Shown here piece after piece: positions 17,046-26,944 of a DNA stretch of 38,481 nt. This DNA comes from Bacteroidota bacterium (GTDB taxonomy: Bacteria; Bacteroidota; Bacteroidia; Bacteroidales; B39-G9). The notes under the pieces were generated by a model. The model saw nothing but the letters and a program-made list of their open reading frames with translations. It was not told the DNA's origin and searched no databases. The first letter of the stretch is position 1; the number at the start of each line of letters is the position of its first letter. Location: contig JADFUR010000028.1 in the NCBI GenBank assembly GCA_015222055.1, forward strand, positions 1 to 38,481. Direction: 5' to 3'. A program made the position numbers and the translations under genes.

Positions 17046-20000
17046 ATGAAAAAAATAATTATATTATCAATATCAGTATTATTTATTTTTATAAATAATT
17101 TATATTCTCAAGAAGTTACAATTGACCAAGAAGGAACTGTTACTTCCTGTGTCGATACTCTTTACGATTCTGGTGGTTCTTCCGGAGACTATGGAAATGG
17201 CGAAGATTTTACAATAACAATTAGCCCTACAAATGCTTCTTTTCTTTCTATTTCTTTTATTAGTTTTAACATTGAAAATCACGATCATCTTTATGTTTAT
17301 GACGGAGACAATACAATTACAACTCCAATATATGATATAACAAATACATCTGTATTACCTGTGGATTGGACTTCAAGCGGATCAAGTGTTACTTTGAAAT
17401 TTACATCAAGTATAGCAATTGTTGGAACTGGTTTCTCAATGGCATGGCAAGGTCATACACAAGTATCCACTACTATCACTACAACTACCGATGTTAGTTG
17501 TAACGGCAACTACGATGGTGAAATTAATTTAGATGTAAGTGGAACAACACCAATATCTTATGAATGGACAGGTCCCGATTCTTATTCATCAACTTCACAA
17601 AATTTAAATACACTAAAGGGGGGTGAATATTATGTAACAGCAACTGATGTTAACGGATGTTTTGTTGATACCAGCTTTATTATTAACGAAGAACCTGCAT
17701 TAACGCTAAGTTTAGTTAAATCCGATATAAGCTGTAATGGTGAAAAAGATGGATCAATAACTGCAACTCCCGGCGGAGGAACTGGATCATATACATATTC
17801 GTGGGAAAAAGGCGGTACTCCATTCGAAACAGATATCCCCACAATAAGTAATTTATATTCTGCTACTTACACAGTAACAGTTACTGACGATAATTCATGT
17901 ACAATTGTTGATGGTGTTACAATAAACGAACCTGATGCAATAGCAGTATTTAATGTTACAGGTACAAATGCATATTGTGCAGGTTCGTCAGGAATTACAG
18001 TGCGTCTTTCGGGCTCCGAAACAGGAGTTAATTATCAGTTGAAAAAAGGAGGAGTTGATGAAGGAGCTCTTGTTGTAGGAACAGGCAATCCACTTTCGTG
18101 GGAAGAAAAAGCTGAAGGAGAATATACCGTTGAAGCAACAAATGCCACAACATCATGCCCACAGACAATGACTGGCAGTGCGGTTGTAACAGAAAACTCC
18201 TTGCCAACAGCATTTAATGTTACAGGCACAGGTGCATATTGTGCAGGTTCTACAGTAACAGTTGGTCTTGATGACTCTGAAACAGGCGCTAAGTACCAAC
18301 TTTTAAAAGATGGTTCAAATGATGGTGCCTCTCGTGCAGGAGCAGATGGCTCTTCTCTATCATGGGATAATAAAACAGAAGGTACATATACAATAGAAGC
18401 AACAGATACAACTAATACAACATTATGTACTCAAACAATGACTGGCAGTGCAATTGTAACAGAAAATTCTTTACCTACAGTATTTAATGTTACAGGTTCA
18501 GATTCATATTGTGCAGGTTCGTTAGGAATTACAGTAAGTCTTTCAGGCTCCGAAACAGGAGTTAATTATCAACTGAAAACAGGAGGTGCTGATGAAGGAG
18601 CTCTTGTTGTAGGAACAGACAATCCTCTTTCGTGGGATAATAAAACAGATGGAACATATACAGTAGAAGCAATAAATGTTTCAACTTCGTGTACTCAGAC
18701 AATGTCAGATAATGCAGTTGTTACCGAAAATCCTTTGCCAATAGCTTATAATGTTACAGGAACAACAGAGTATTGTGCAGGTTCATCAGTTACCGTTGGT
18801 CTTGAAAATTCACAAACCGGTGTTAATTACCAACTTTTAAAAGAAGATTCTGATGATGGTTCTCAGCTTGCCGGAACAGGTTCGCCACTTTCATGGAATA
18901 ATAAAACCGAAGGTACATATACAATAGAAGCAACAGATACAACTAATGCAACATTATGTACACAAACAATGACAGGCAGTGTAGAGCTAATAGAAAATTC
19001 TTTACCAACAGCATTTAATGTTACAGGCACAGGAGAATATTGTGATGGTTCGTCAGTCACAGTTGGTCTCGATGGCTCTGAAATTGGTGTTAATTATCAA
19101 CTTTTAATAGGTGGCTCTGATGATGGTTCTCCGCTTGCCGGAACAGGTTCGCCACTTTCATGGAATAATAAAACCGAAGGTACATATACAATAGAAGCAA
19201 CAGATACAACTAAGACAACATTATGTAATCAAACAATGACAGGTAGTGCAATTGTAATTAAAAATTCTTTAACTCCTGTTAATATTACAAATCTTGCTTC
19301 AACTTACAATTATACAGACAATCCTGTAGTGCTAATTGGTTCTCCTGCAGGAGGAACATTCTCAGGACCAGGAATTATACCAAGTAATAATACTTTCCAT
19401 CCAAGCTCAGCTGATACTTTATCTCCTAACCAAATATTATATTCATATACAGACGGCAATGGTTGTACAAGCGTTGATACAAAATTAGTAAATGTTGTTA
19501 CTTCTGGCGGTAAAATTGACCGTCTCGAAGCAATTTATTGCTATACTAATCAGAATTATAACATATATGGTACAAATCCAAATACTGCGGACTCAATTGG
19601 TTCTTTTTCAATTTCAGGAGGTGCTGGACTTCACGATAACGGGGATAATAGTGCATATATAAATCCAAGTGAAATTGGACCAGGTAAAGATACTATTACT
19701 TATACCTACCCTGATGGTATTCCCATTGAGGTTGTTCGTACTTTTACTGTTGATTCTGTTGGTGCTGTTGATTTTGATATGGCTGAGAAATATTGTGAGG
19801 GAGATCCTGTATTTACCTTAACTCCTACTGATCTTGTGCAAGGAGTAGGATTTTATCCTGCAGGTGGTCAAGGTTCGTGGTCTGGTGCAACAGCTCCTTT
19901 TTTAAATCCTAATATTATTAATGGTAATACTGCACAATTAGACCCAAATCAGGCTACTTTTGGAACAACTTATGATATTAGTTTTTATTACACTTCGCCT

Positions 20001-23000
20001 AATGGTTGTAAAAGCAATACTGTTACAAAAAGTGTTACTGTAAACAGCAAGCCAAATGTATCGTTTACTCTTCTCGATTATTATAATTATGCAGGCGACC
20101 CTGTTACTTTAGAAGGTAAGGTAGAAGATGTTGTTACTCCCGGAATATTTAGCGGACCGGGTGTTGTTGCAGGAGATTTATATCCAAATCTGGCAGGAAC
20201 AGGTGACGGTAAAATTATTAATTATGCATACACTAATTCAACAACAGGATGTTCAAACAATGTGGACGCCACTACAAATATCAGGGCTGCAAATGAGACT
20301 ATTCCTGAATTAAAAAACTCATATTGTTACAAAGATACATCTTTTGCAATTTCATGTTCACCTATTGGTTTTCCTGCTAAAACTGGAACTTTTACCAGTT
20401 ATAAAAATGCTATTACTGATGTTGATTTAAATGATAATCAAGCAGAATATAATCTTGTTTCGGCAGGTAATGGAAGAGATACAGTTACATATACATATTA
20501 TTTTGGAGAGACACGCTTCGATGTTAAACAGATTGTTTATGTTGATTCTATTGGTAATGTAGATTTTATTACTCTTGATCCTTCATATTGTGTTAGTGAT
20601 GATGTAATTAATCTAAATGCAATTTATTCTCACCCTGATGGTTATGGTGCTTTTACAAACACAATTCAGGGTTTGAATAATAATGGAAATTCTGCTACTC
20701 TAAATTTAAGAGAGATACCTGCAGATGCAAATTATGTTATTAATTATACTTATACTTCAAATATAAGTGGATGCTTTGCTTCGAAAGAAAGAAACGTTAG
20801 AATAAATTCAGTACCTGTTGTCTCATTCAATTTACTTAGTAATTACAATGTAAATTCTGATGCTGTTGAGTTAGTTAGTATTGTTAACGCTGACACTACT
20901 TTAAACGGTACATTCAGCGGTCCAGGGATATATCAACATAATTTTGATCCTGAATTAGCAGGTGTTCGTTCAAATGCAGAGATTTCTTATACTTATGAAA
21001 ACACTCTTACCGGTTGTTCATCATCAATATCACATTTTACAAATATTATTGCTGCAAACGCCTCAATTGTAGGAGCAAATGATAATAATATTTATTGCTA
21101 CTACGAAGATGTTGATACTTTGTGGGGAACTAATAATGATGGAGTACCCGGTTCAGGAAAATTTACGGGAAAAGGAATTAAAAACCTAACTTCTGATTCG
21201 GCAACTTACGACCCTGTTAAGGCTGGTAGTGGAAAGGATACTATTCGATATAATTATACAAGTGCTAGTGATGGAACAACTTTACTTTATGTTGAGAAAA
21301 TTTTGCAAGTAGATTCTATTGGCGAAGTAATGATTCTTGATCTTGACACTGCTTATTGTGCTGAAGATGAAAGAGTGCTAATTAGTGGATTCCCAGAAAA
21401 TAATAATGGACACTTTACAGGTGAAGGAATTACTGATAATAGTGACGGAACAGCTTATTTTTATCCTAATCTTACTGTTCCCGGAAATAATTATAATATT
21501 AAGTATGTTTATTCGTCACCTGCACCAAGCATTTGTTCTAAAGAAATTGTACAGGATGTTAAAATAAATCCATTGCCGGAAGTATCATTTATATTGTATG
21601 ATAATTATAATAAAGACGGAGACCCTGTTCCGTTAGTTGGAAATCATACAGAAGGTGATTTCTCCGGAACAGGTGTAAGTGATAATATTTTTTATCCAAA
21701 CCTTATTTCTGCAGGTTCTCAGGTTGATATCAATTATCGATATACCGATACAATTACCGGATGTGCAAATGATACAAGTATCACTACCCAGGTTAGAATT
21801 GCACAAGGTGATATAATAAATTTAAATTCAACAATCTGTTATAAAGATGTCGTTATTGAAATTACTGGAGATGACGAAGGATTATCTGGTTTTGGTACTT
21901 TTAGAGACACTCGTGGAGGTATTTCAAATAATAGTGATAATAATACTGCTTCATTTAATGTTGTAGATGCCGGTGCAGGAAACGATACTGTTGTGTTTAC
22001 ATATTACAGAAATGAAACCAAATATGAAATAATTAAGCCAATTATTATTGATTCAATTGGAATTATTGATTTTGCAACATTAGATACAACTTATTGTTTT
22101 GGAGACCCTGTTATCTCATTAAAATCAAGTGTTTACCATCCAGGGACAGGAAGTTTTTCAGGCTATTCAGGCAATGGTTTTATCGATTATGGAAATAGTG
22201 CAACTATAGATCCCGGAATTATCCCCACAGGTTATTACGATATAAAATATGTATTTACGTCTTCTGTTGGAGATGGTATATGTAAAGATTCTATAAGTAA
22301 ACCTGTTACTTTTTATTCTTTACCTGATGTTACTTTTAGTATGCGTGATATATATAATATTGAAGAAACAAAAGATACTTTAATTGCTTCGCATTCAGGC
22401 GGGATTTTTTCTGGATCAGGAGTTTCGGGTAATTATTTTTTACCTGAACAGGCTGGTTTAGGTTCCGAATTTAAAATTACATATACTTATACAGATAATC
22501 ATTCTTGTTCTAACTCAATAGCAGATACTACAAGTGTAAAACAAGCTTCAGGAAATATTGAAAGCACAGGAGATGTTTATTGTTACGACGGTAAAGTTGA
22601 TGTTTTTGTTGGTAATCCAGATAATGCTCTTAATGGAGGTTTCTTTATAGGTGATGGAATAAATAATTTTGCACCTGATACAGCTCAGTTCGATCCTGCT
22701 CAAGCAGGTTCGGGCGAACATAATATACGTTTTCAGTACAAAATGAAAGGAGAACATGATACAGCAACATTTTATTTAGATAAAACAATTACTGTCGATT
22801 CTATTGGCTTTGTCGATTATACTAATTTAGATAATAGCTATTGTCAGGATGCTGCTACTACTGAGTTAACAGGTGTTCCTAAAAGTTCAAGCGGAAGCTT
22901 TTATGGTAACGGAATTGTTGACAGAGGTGATGGCTCCGCTAATTTTTCTCCAAATGATGCTGATATTGGTGAAAATTTTATCCGTTACAGATATACTAAT

Positions 23001-25064
23001 AACGTAACTGGTTGCTGGGTTGATATATATAAAAATGTTATAATTAACGAAGTGCCGGAAATTGATTTTAATATTAATGATGCTTGTATTGCCGATTCAA
23101 TACGCTTTACATTTATCTCGTCACTTCCTTTAGATTCAATAATGTCTTCTTTATGGACATTTGGTGATGGTGGAACCGATACAAGATTTAATCCTAATCA
23201 TTTTTATACAAGTCCGGGTGAATATAATATTAATTTAACAGCAACTACTTTGTCAGGATGTAGTAACATAAAAGATTCAATTATCAGTTTTGGTGTTCCT
23301 CCTGTTGCCGACTTCTCATGGAAAAATGTTTGTTATGGCGGAGATTCGGTTATGTTTTTTAATAACACTCCCGGGACATCTAATAATTATTATTGGAATT
23401 TTGGAGATACAGAAACTTCTCTAAATAAAAATCCAAAGCATTTATATACTTCTGTTGGCGATTATGATGTGAAACTTATTGTTACTACAGATAACTCTTG
23501 TAACGATACAATAGTACAAAAAGTTCATATCAGACCATATATTAAATTTGATGAGCATCCTTCATATAACGAGAATTTTAATTCTGGTAAAAATGGTTGG
23601 TATAGTCAGTATAGAGATGTAAGTAACAGCAGTTGGCAGTTTGGTATTCCTCAAGGAAATATAATTAATTCTAATGATGAAGATTCTGTTTGGTGTACAA
23701 ATTTATTGGGTAATTATAACGACAACGAGAAATCTCATATTACAAGTCCTTGTTTCGACTTTACAGCATTGAAACGACCAATGATAAAAATGAAAGTTTT
23801 CTCTAGCTCTCAGGAGAAATATGACGGATCTGTTTTGCAATATAGCCTTGACGATTCTTTATGGACAAACCTAGGAACTTTAGATGATGGTATTAAGTGG
23901 TTTAATATTTCAGGAATTGCAAGTAACCCGGGAGATCAAAAACTTTATCAGGAAGGATGGTCGGGAGACAACGATAATGCTTGGGTAGAGGTTAGACACG
24001 ATCTTGATGTTTTAATAAATGAAAATAATGTGCGTTTCAGAATAGCCTTTGCTTCTGATGCTTCTAACTCAGATTATGAAGGTTTTGCTTTTGATAATGT
24101 ATGGATTGGCGAACGTTCACGAAAGGTACTGTTTGAACATTTTACAAATTCTTCGTCAACTAAGTGTAATACAGTTAGATCTCAAATAAATCCCATACTT
24201 GAAGCAAATGCTTCTGATGTTGTTGATATTCAATATCACACAGCTTATCCGGGTGAAGATCCAATGAACACTTATAACCCTGCTGCACCAAGTGCACGTT
24301 CAATTTATTATGGTGTTTCTGGAGTTCCTTATTCAATTATTGATGGGAAATTGACTTATGATTATCTATCTTCTTCTTTATCTGAAAAAAGTATAAAACA
24401 GCGTTCATTAGAAAGTCCTGAATTTGATATTGAATTGCAAACAGAGAAAAGCAATAATTCAATAAGCGTAAGTGCAACTATTACTGCAATTGACACAATG
24501 GAAAATAAGAATGTTTCTTTATACCTTGCTGCTGTTGAAAAAGAGATTGCCATTGATGGTAAATCAATTGAATTTAGAAATGTATTAAGAAAAATGCTTC
24601 CTAACTCTGGAGGAATAAATTACAGTCAAAATTGGCTGCCGGGTAGTAGTGAGACAGTTAATAAATCATGGCAAATTGATGATGATGTTAATATTGATAA
24701 CTTAATTGTTGTTGCTTTTGTTCAAGACGATAACTCTAAAGAAATTTATCAAGCTGAAACTGATGATACTACAACATCGTCAACCGGAATAGCTTCATTC
24801 TTTGCCAAGAATAATGGTTTTAATTTCATGCTTTATCCTAATCCGTCGGTGGGAGAGACTTATGTTTTATTTAACAAAGCTTTAGAGAATGATATCTACA
24901 TACAGATTTATAATCAGCTTGGACGTGTTGTTAAGTCTGTTAAAATTAAAAAAGGAAACGAAATGTTCGTTTTCAATTCAAACACTTATCCCGAAGGTAT
25001 GTATTTTGTAAGAATAAATGATAAAACATCGTTTATTACAAAAAAGTTTATTGTCGTTAAATAG
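17046..25064 (+). CDS. Giant T9SS-secreted adhesin: CUB, SprB, Ig-like repeats, PKD, Omp28-like module, type A sorting domain
   Basis: Predicted cell-surface or released protein of 2672 residues. Signal peptide ~1-21 (ends NNLYSQ). Next comes a CUB-like domain (~22-135; GDYGNGEDFTITISPTN, HDHLYVYDGDN) and two SprB-type repeats (~139-297; DVSCNGNYDGEINL, DISCNGEKDGSITATPGGG). Five near-identical ~89-residue Ig-like units follow (~300-740; FNVTGTxxYCAGS, WxNKTEGTYTIEATDTT). Then come five diverged ~250-residue super-repeats (~820-2000) marked by YCY, VDSIGxVDF and FSGxGV. Two PKD domains follow (~2005-2150; WTFGDGGTD, YYWNFGDTE), then a jelly-roll-like stretch and an Omp28-like module (~2358-2520; VLFEHFTNSSSTKCNTVR). 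The type A sorting domain is C-terminal (~2592-2672; LYPNPSVGETYV, YPEGMYFVRI). A role in adhesion or gliding is inferred from the domains. A hairpin terminator follows the stop. Confidence 0.92.
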   Translation: MKKIIILSISVLFIFINNLYSQEVTIDQEGTVTSCVDTLYDSGGSSGDYGNGEDFTITISPTNASFLSISFISFNIENHDHLYVYDGDNTITTPIYDITNTSVLPVDWTSSGSSVTLKFTSSIAIVGTGFSMAWQGHTQVSTTITTTTDVSCNGNYDGEINLDVSGTTPISYEWTGPDSYSSTSQNLNTLKGGEYYVTATDVNGCFVDTSFIINEEPALTLSLVKSDISCNGEKDGSITATPGGGTGSYTYSWEKGGTPFETDIPTISNLYSATYTVTVTDDNSCTIVDGVTINEPDAIAVFNVTGTNAYCAGSSGITVRLSGSETGVNYQLKKGGVDEGALVVGTGNPLSWEEKAEGEYTVEATNATTSCPQTMTGSAVVTENSLPTAFNVTGTGAYCAGSTVTVGLDDSETGAKYQLLKDGSNDGASRAGADGSSLSWDNKTEGTYTIEATDTTNTTLCTQTMTGSAIVTENSLPTVFNVTGSDSYCAGSLGITVSLSGSETGVNYQLKTGGADEGALVVGTDNPLSWDNKTDGTYTVEAINVSTSCTQTMSDNAVVTENPLPIAYNVTGTTEYCAGSSVTVGLENSQTGVNYQLLKEDSDDGSQLAGTGSPLSWNNKTEGTYTIEATDTTNATLCTQTMTGSVELIENSLPTAFNVTGTGEYCDGSSVTVGLDGSEIGVNYQLLIGGSDDGSPLAGTGSPLSWNNKTEGTYTIEATDTTKTTLCNQTMTGSAIVIKNSLTPVNITNLASTYNYTDNPVVLIGSPAGGTFSGPGIIPSNNTFHPSSADTLSPNQILYSYTDGNGCTSVDTKLVNVVTSGGKIDRLEAIYCYTNQNYNIYGTNPNTADSIGSFSISGGAGLHDNGDNSAYINPSEIGPGKDTITYTYPDGIPIEVVRTFTVDSVGAVDFDMAEKYCEGDPVFTLTPTDLVQGVGFYPAGGQGSWSGATAPFLNPNIINGNTAQLDPNQATFGTTYDISFYYTSPNGCKSNTVTKSVTVNSKPNVSFTLLDYYNYAGDPVTLEGKVEDVVTPGIFSGPGVVAGDLYPNLAGTGDGKIINYAYTNSTTGCSNNVDATTNIRAANETIPELKNSYCYKDTSFAISCSPIGFPAKTGTFTSYKNAITDVDLNDNQAEYNLVSAGNGRDTVTYTYYFGETRFDVKQIVYVDSIGNVDFITLDPSYCVSDDVINLNAIYSHPDGYGAFTNTIQGLNNNGNSATLNLREIPADANYVINYTYTSNISGCFASKERNVRINSVPVVSFNLLSNYNVNSDAVELVSIVNADTTLNGTFSGPGIYQHNFDPELAGVRSNAEISYTYENTLTGCSSSISHFTNIIAANASIVGANDNNIYCYYEDVDTLWGTNNDGVPGSGKFTGKGIKNLTSDSATYDPVKAGSGKDTIRYNYTSASDGTTLLYVEKILQVDSIGEVMILDLDTAYCAEDERVLISGFPENNNGHFTGEGITDNSDGTAYFYPNLTVPGNNYNIKYVYSSPAPSICSKEIVQDVKINPLPEVSFILYDNYNKDGDPVPLVGNHTEGDFSGTGVSDNIFYPNLISAGSQVDINYRYTDTITGCANDTSITTQVRIAQGDIINLNSTICYKDVVIEITGDDEGLSGFGTFRDTRGGISNNSDNNTASFNVVDAGAGNDTVVFTYYRNETKYEIIKPIIIDSIGIIDFATLDTTYCFGDPVISLKSSVYHPGTGSFSGYSGNGFIDYGNSATIDPGIIPTGYYDIKYVFTSSVGDGICKDSISKPVTFYSLPDVTFSMRDIYNIEETKDTLIASHSGGIFSGSGVSGNYFLPEQAGLGSEFKITYTYTDNHSCSNSIADTTSVKQASGNIESTGDVYCYDGKVDVFVGNPDNALNGGFFIGDGINNFAPDTAQFDPAQAGSGEHNIRFQYKMKGEHDTATFYLDKTITVDSIGFVDYTNLDNSYCQDAATTELTGVPKSSSGSFYGNGIVDRGDGSANFSPNDADIGENFIRYRYTNNVTGCWVDIYKNVIINEVPEIDFNINDACIADSIRFTFISSLPLDSIMSSLWTFGDGGTDTRFNPNHFYTSPGEYNINLTATTLSGCSNIKDSIISFGVPPVADFSWKNVCYGGDSVMFFNNTPGTSNNYYWNFGDTETSLNKNPKHLYTSVGDYDVKLIVTTDNSCNDTIVQKVHIRPYIKFDEHPSYNENFNSGKNGWYSQYRDVSNSSWQFGIPQGNIINSNDEDSVWCTNLLGNYNDNEKSHITSPCFDFTALKRPMIKMKVFSSSQEKYDGSVLQYSLDDSLWTNLGTLDDGIKWFNISGIASNPGDQKLYQEGWSGDNDNAWVEVRHDLDVLINENNVRFRIAFASDASNSDYEGFAFDNVWIGERSRKVLFEHFTNSSSTKCNTVRSQINPILEANASDVVDIQYHTAYPGEDPMNTYNPAAPSARSIYYGVSGVPYSIIDGKLTYDYLSSSLSEKSIKQRSLESPEFDIELQTEKSNNSISVSATITAIDTMENKNVSLYLAAVEKEIAIDGKSIEFRNVLRKMLPNSGGINYSQNWLPGSSETVNKSWQIDDDVNIDNLIVVAFVQDDNSKEIYQAETDDTTTSSTGIASFFAKNNGFNFMLYPNPSVGETYVLFNKALENDIYIQIYNQLGRVVKSVKIKKGNEMFVFNSNTYPEGMYFVRINDKTSFITKKFIVVK
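17942..19270 (+). repeat. Five tandem ~268-bp repeats inside the adhesin gene
   Basis: Units begin near 17942, 18210, 18479, 18742 and 19010, each with a TTTAATGTTACAGG-like start and a TATTGTGCAGGTTC element. Spacing is ~264-270 bp, so each unit codes for ~89 residues. Units 2, 4 and 5 share long near-identical stretches (e.g. GGTACATATACAATAGAAGC), which suggests recent duplication or gene conversion. Such a block is prone to copy-number change and to assembly collapse. Confidence 0.9.
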
Positions 25065-25088
25065 TTGATAATGTTGAGTAAAAAAAGA

Positions 25089-25121
25089 AATGGCATATGA
25101 ATATGTATGTCATTTTTTTTT
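25089..25121 (+). terminator. Rho-independent terminator of the adhesin gene
   Basis: Stem AATGGCATA / TATGTCATT (one G-T wobble) with an 8-base loop, followed by a run of nine Ts, 25 bp after the adhesin stop codon. Confidence 0.75.
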
Positions 25122-25169
25122 AATTAATTTTCAAAATTTCAAAGATTTGGAAAATTTTAACAACCTCGC

Positions 25170-25439
25170 TCTTTCGGATTTGCAATCCGCAAGTATTAAT
25201 AACTGGTTAGTTCGGAATTACAAATTCCGAACAGCATTGTCGGCATGCGTTAAAAACAAAGTCGGCTAAAAGCCGACTATAAAAAACAAGCTTATCAATT
25301 AACCACCACAATAAATTGTGGTGCTAATTTGATATTTCAATTCATTTATTTAATTATTAATCTAATGAACATAATATTTTTATTGCTATAATGTTAATAA
25401 AATATAAACATCAGACTAACACCACGCTTCAGCGTGGTG
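25170..25439. repeat. Cluster of five different short hairpins
   Basis: In order: 25171-25193 (CTTTCGGATT family, degenerate 3' arm); 25210-25232 (perfect 10-bp stem GTTCGGAATT, loop ACA); 25260-25278 (perfect 8-bp AGTCGGCT, loop AAA); 25304-25323 (perfect 9-bp CACCACAAT, loop AA); 25420-25439 (perfect 9-bp CACCACGCT, loop TC). The fourth and fifth share the CACCAC start. A further AGCCGACTTT at 25462-25471 looks like a half site of the third. The ~470-bp gap between adhesin and serpin holds no gene. Confidence 0.85.
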
Positions 25440-25532
25440 GAAAATGGAAGCAAATAGGATTTCAGCCGACTTTAAAAATAATTAACAGAGTTTAATATGC
25501 AATACAAAGAATGAAACTATTCTGAATTGCTG

Positions 25533-26768
25533 TTATTCGTAATAAGGTTCTGCCATCTTCCCAATAAATATAATAGAGTTAGTGCTCTTTTCTTTTATTG
25601 TAAATACAAAAGGCTTGTTTGCATTAAAAACTCTTGATGGCCCGACACTAGTATTCCCAATTTCAACCGAAGTTGCAGCTGCTGCTTCGGTTCCTTCTTC
25701 ATTTACATCAACAAAGGTTTTATGTTTTACTTTTGTAATTGCTATACCACCGGCAGAGTTGATTTTTGTAAAATCAGCTTTTTCAGAAAATGCTATTCCT
25801 AATCCCATATCAATTAATACATTATTTAAATTTTTTTCGTATTCAAACTTGAATTTTGGCATAATAATATGAATATCACTCACTTTTTGAAAGTTGCTTA
25901 GCCAGACATTCCAATTATCATCATTTAATTTATTAATAATATCAGCAGTTATTTTACCTTCGTTTGGCAAAAGAACCACCATACTGAATTTTTCACCACC
26001 GTAAGGTAACTCAACTGCCTCAAAAATATCGTTTGACAAATAATTAAAACTACCTTCTTGCTGCATCATTAATACATTTTTTGTTGTTCCATCAGCAAGG
26101 TAAAAAGCTTTTGATTCTGTATCAGAATTATCAAATTTATATTTCCAGTCACCTTTAAAATATATTGCATTTATCAAAAACATAACTGTTTCAGGGGATA
26201 TCTCATCAACAATTTTTTTAATTTTATTGTTTGTCTTATCGGCTACCCATTTGTTAATAATATCTTTAGCTTGAGAATCTGCAAAATCAAGAGCATTAAC
26301 TTCAGCATCATAGAAATTTTTATTTACATCAATAAAATTTTGTTCAACATGATAGCTGTCTCTGTACCAAATTGAATTAGCAATATTAAATGCTACCTTG
26401 GGGTCAAGACCTATTAAGGAATTCATTATATTTTTAAACGAGCTGTTAATTTCTTCAGTAGTTAGTCCATTTAATCTGAGAGTTTCCTCCATAGCTGTTT
26501 TTGTTTCATTATCGGCTCCATTATAAGTCATGGCAAGAGCAATGGATACGCTCAAAGGTGAAACAAAAACATTTTTGTTTTGCTCCTCCAAATTATTTAA
26601 CTTATAAAACAAATTAAAACCAAATTTGTTGCTGGAATTAACCAGCGATTGTTCTTTTAAATTAAGGTTAATATCAGGTATTTCAGGAGTTGGATTATTA
26701 TCTTTTTTACAAGAAAATGATATTATTGACAAAAAGATTATCAAAAAAAATAATTTTATAGTCTTCAT
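25533..26768 (-). CDS. Serpin-family serine/cysteine protease inhibitor, lipoprotein
   Basis: Predicted suicide inhibitor of proteases anchored to the envelope. The 411 residues begin at an ATG with a lipoprotein signal peptide; lipobox FSC-KKD puts the lipid Cys at ~20. Serpin signatures: NVFVSPLSVSIALAMTYNGA (~64-83), FLINAIYFKGDWKYKF, FSMVVLLPNEG and the C-terminal NKPFVFTIKEKSTNSIIFIG. The reactive-loop hinge EEGTEAAAAT (357-366) is the classical small-residue inhibitory hinge, so loop insertion should work. Counting 17 residues from the hinge places the scissile P1-P1' bond at about Thr373-Ser374. The target could be a host, predator or self protease such as those exported by T9SS. It is transcribed alone, opposite to its neighbours. 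Confidence 0.95.
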   Translation of the reverse strand: MKTIKLFFLIIFLSIISFSCKKDNNPTPEIPDINLNLKEQSLVNSSNKFGFNLFYKLNNLEEQNKNVFVSPLSVSIALAMTYNGADNETKTAMEETLRLNGLTTEEINSSFKNIMNSLIGLDPKVAFNIANSIWYRDSYHVEQNFIDVNKNFYDAEVNALDFADSQAKDIINKWVADKTNNKIKKIVDEISPETVMFLINAIYFKGDWKYKFDNSDTESKAFYLADGTTKNVLMMQQEGSFNYLSNDIFEAVELPYGGEKFSMVVLLPNEGKITADIINKLNDDNWNVWLSNFQKVSDIHIIMPKFKFEYEKNLNNVLIDMGLGIAFSEKADFTKINSAGGIAITKVKHKTFVDVNEEGTEAAAATSVEIGNTSVGPSRVFNANKPFVFTIKEKSTNSIIFIGKMAEPYYE

Positions 26769-26871
26769 AGTTTTATAGATTTTAATTAAAAAATAATTAT
26801 AATTTTGTAAACAGTGGAAAATAATAAGACAAACCGTCTTTTAAATAATTAGATGATTTTAAGTAGAAAAA

Positions 26872-26904
26872 GGTTGCTTTAATTTTTTTTATCATTAAGC
26901 AACC
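26872..26904 (+). promoter_or_regulatory. Inverted repeat upstream of the ECF sigma factor gene
   Basis: GGTTGCTT (26872-26879) pairs with AAGCAACC (26897-26904) across a ~17-base AT-rich loop, ending 40 bp before the sigma ATG. It could be an operator, a leader hairpin or a weak terminator. Function unknown. Confidence 0.45.
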
Positions 26905-26944
26905 ATAATAACAAAAATTACATCTATATATTAGAATTTAAAAA

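Noticed and set aside
17942-19270. Regular repeats as a possible CRISPR array
   Set aside because: The repeats are ~268 bp, in frame and coding for Ig-like domains; there are no short repeats with unique spacers and no cas genes.
25170-25439. Hairpin cluster as a CRISPR array or integron attC sites
   Set aside because: The hairpins have different sequences and spacing, and no integron integrase or conserved attC core (GTTRRRY) was found.
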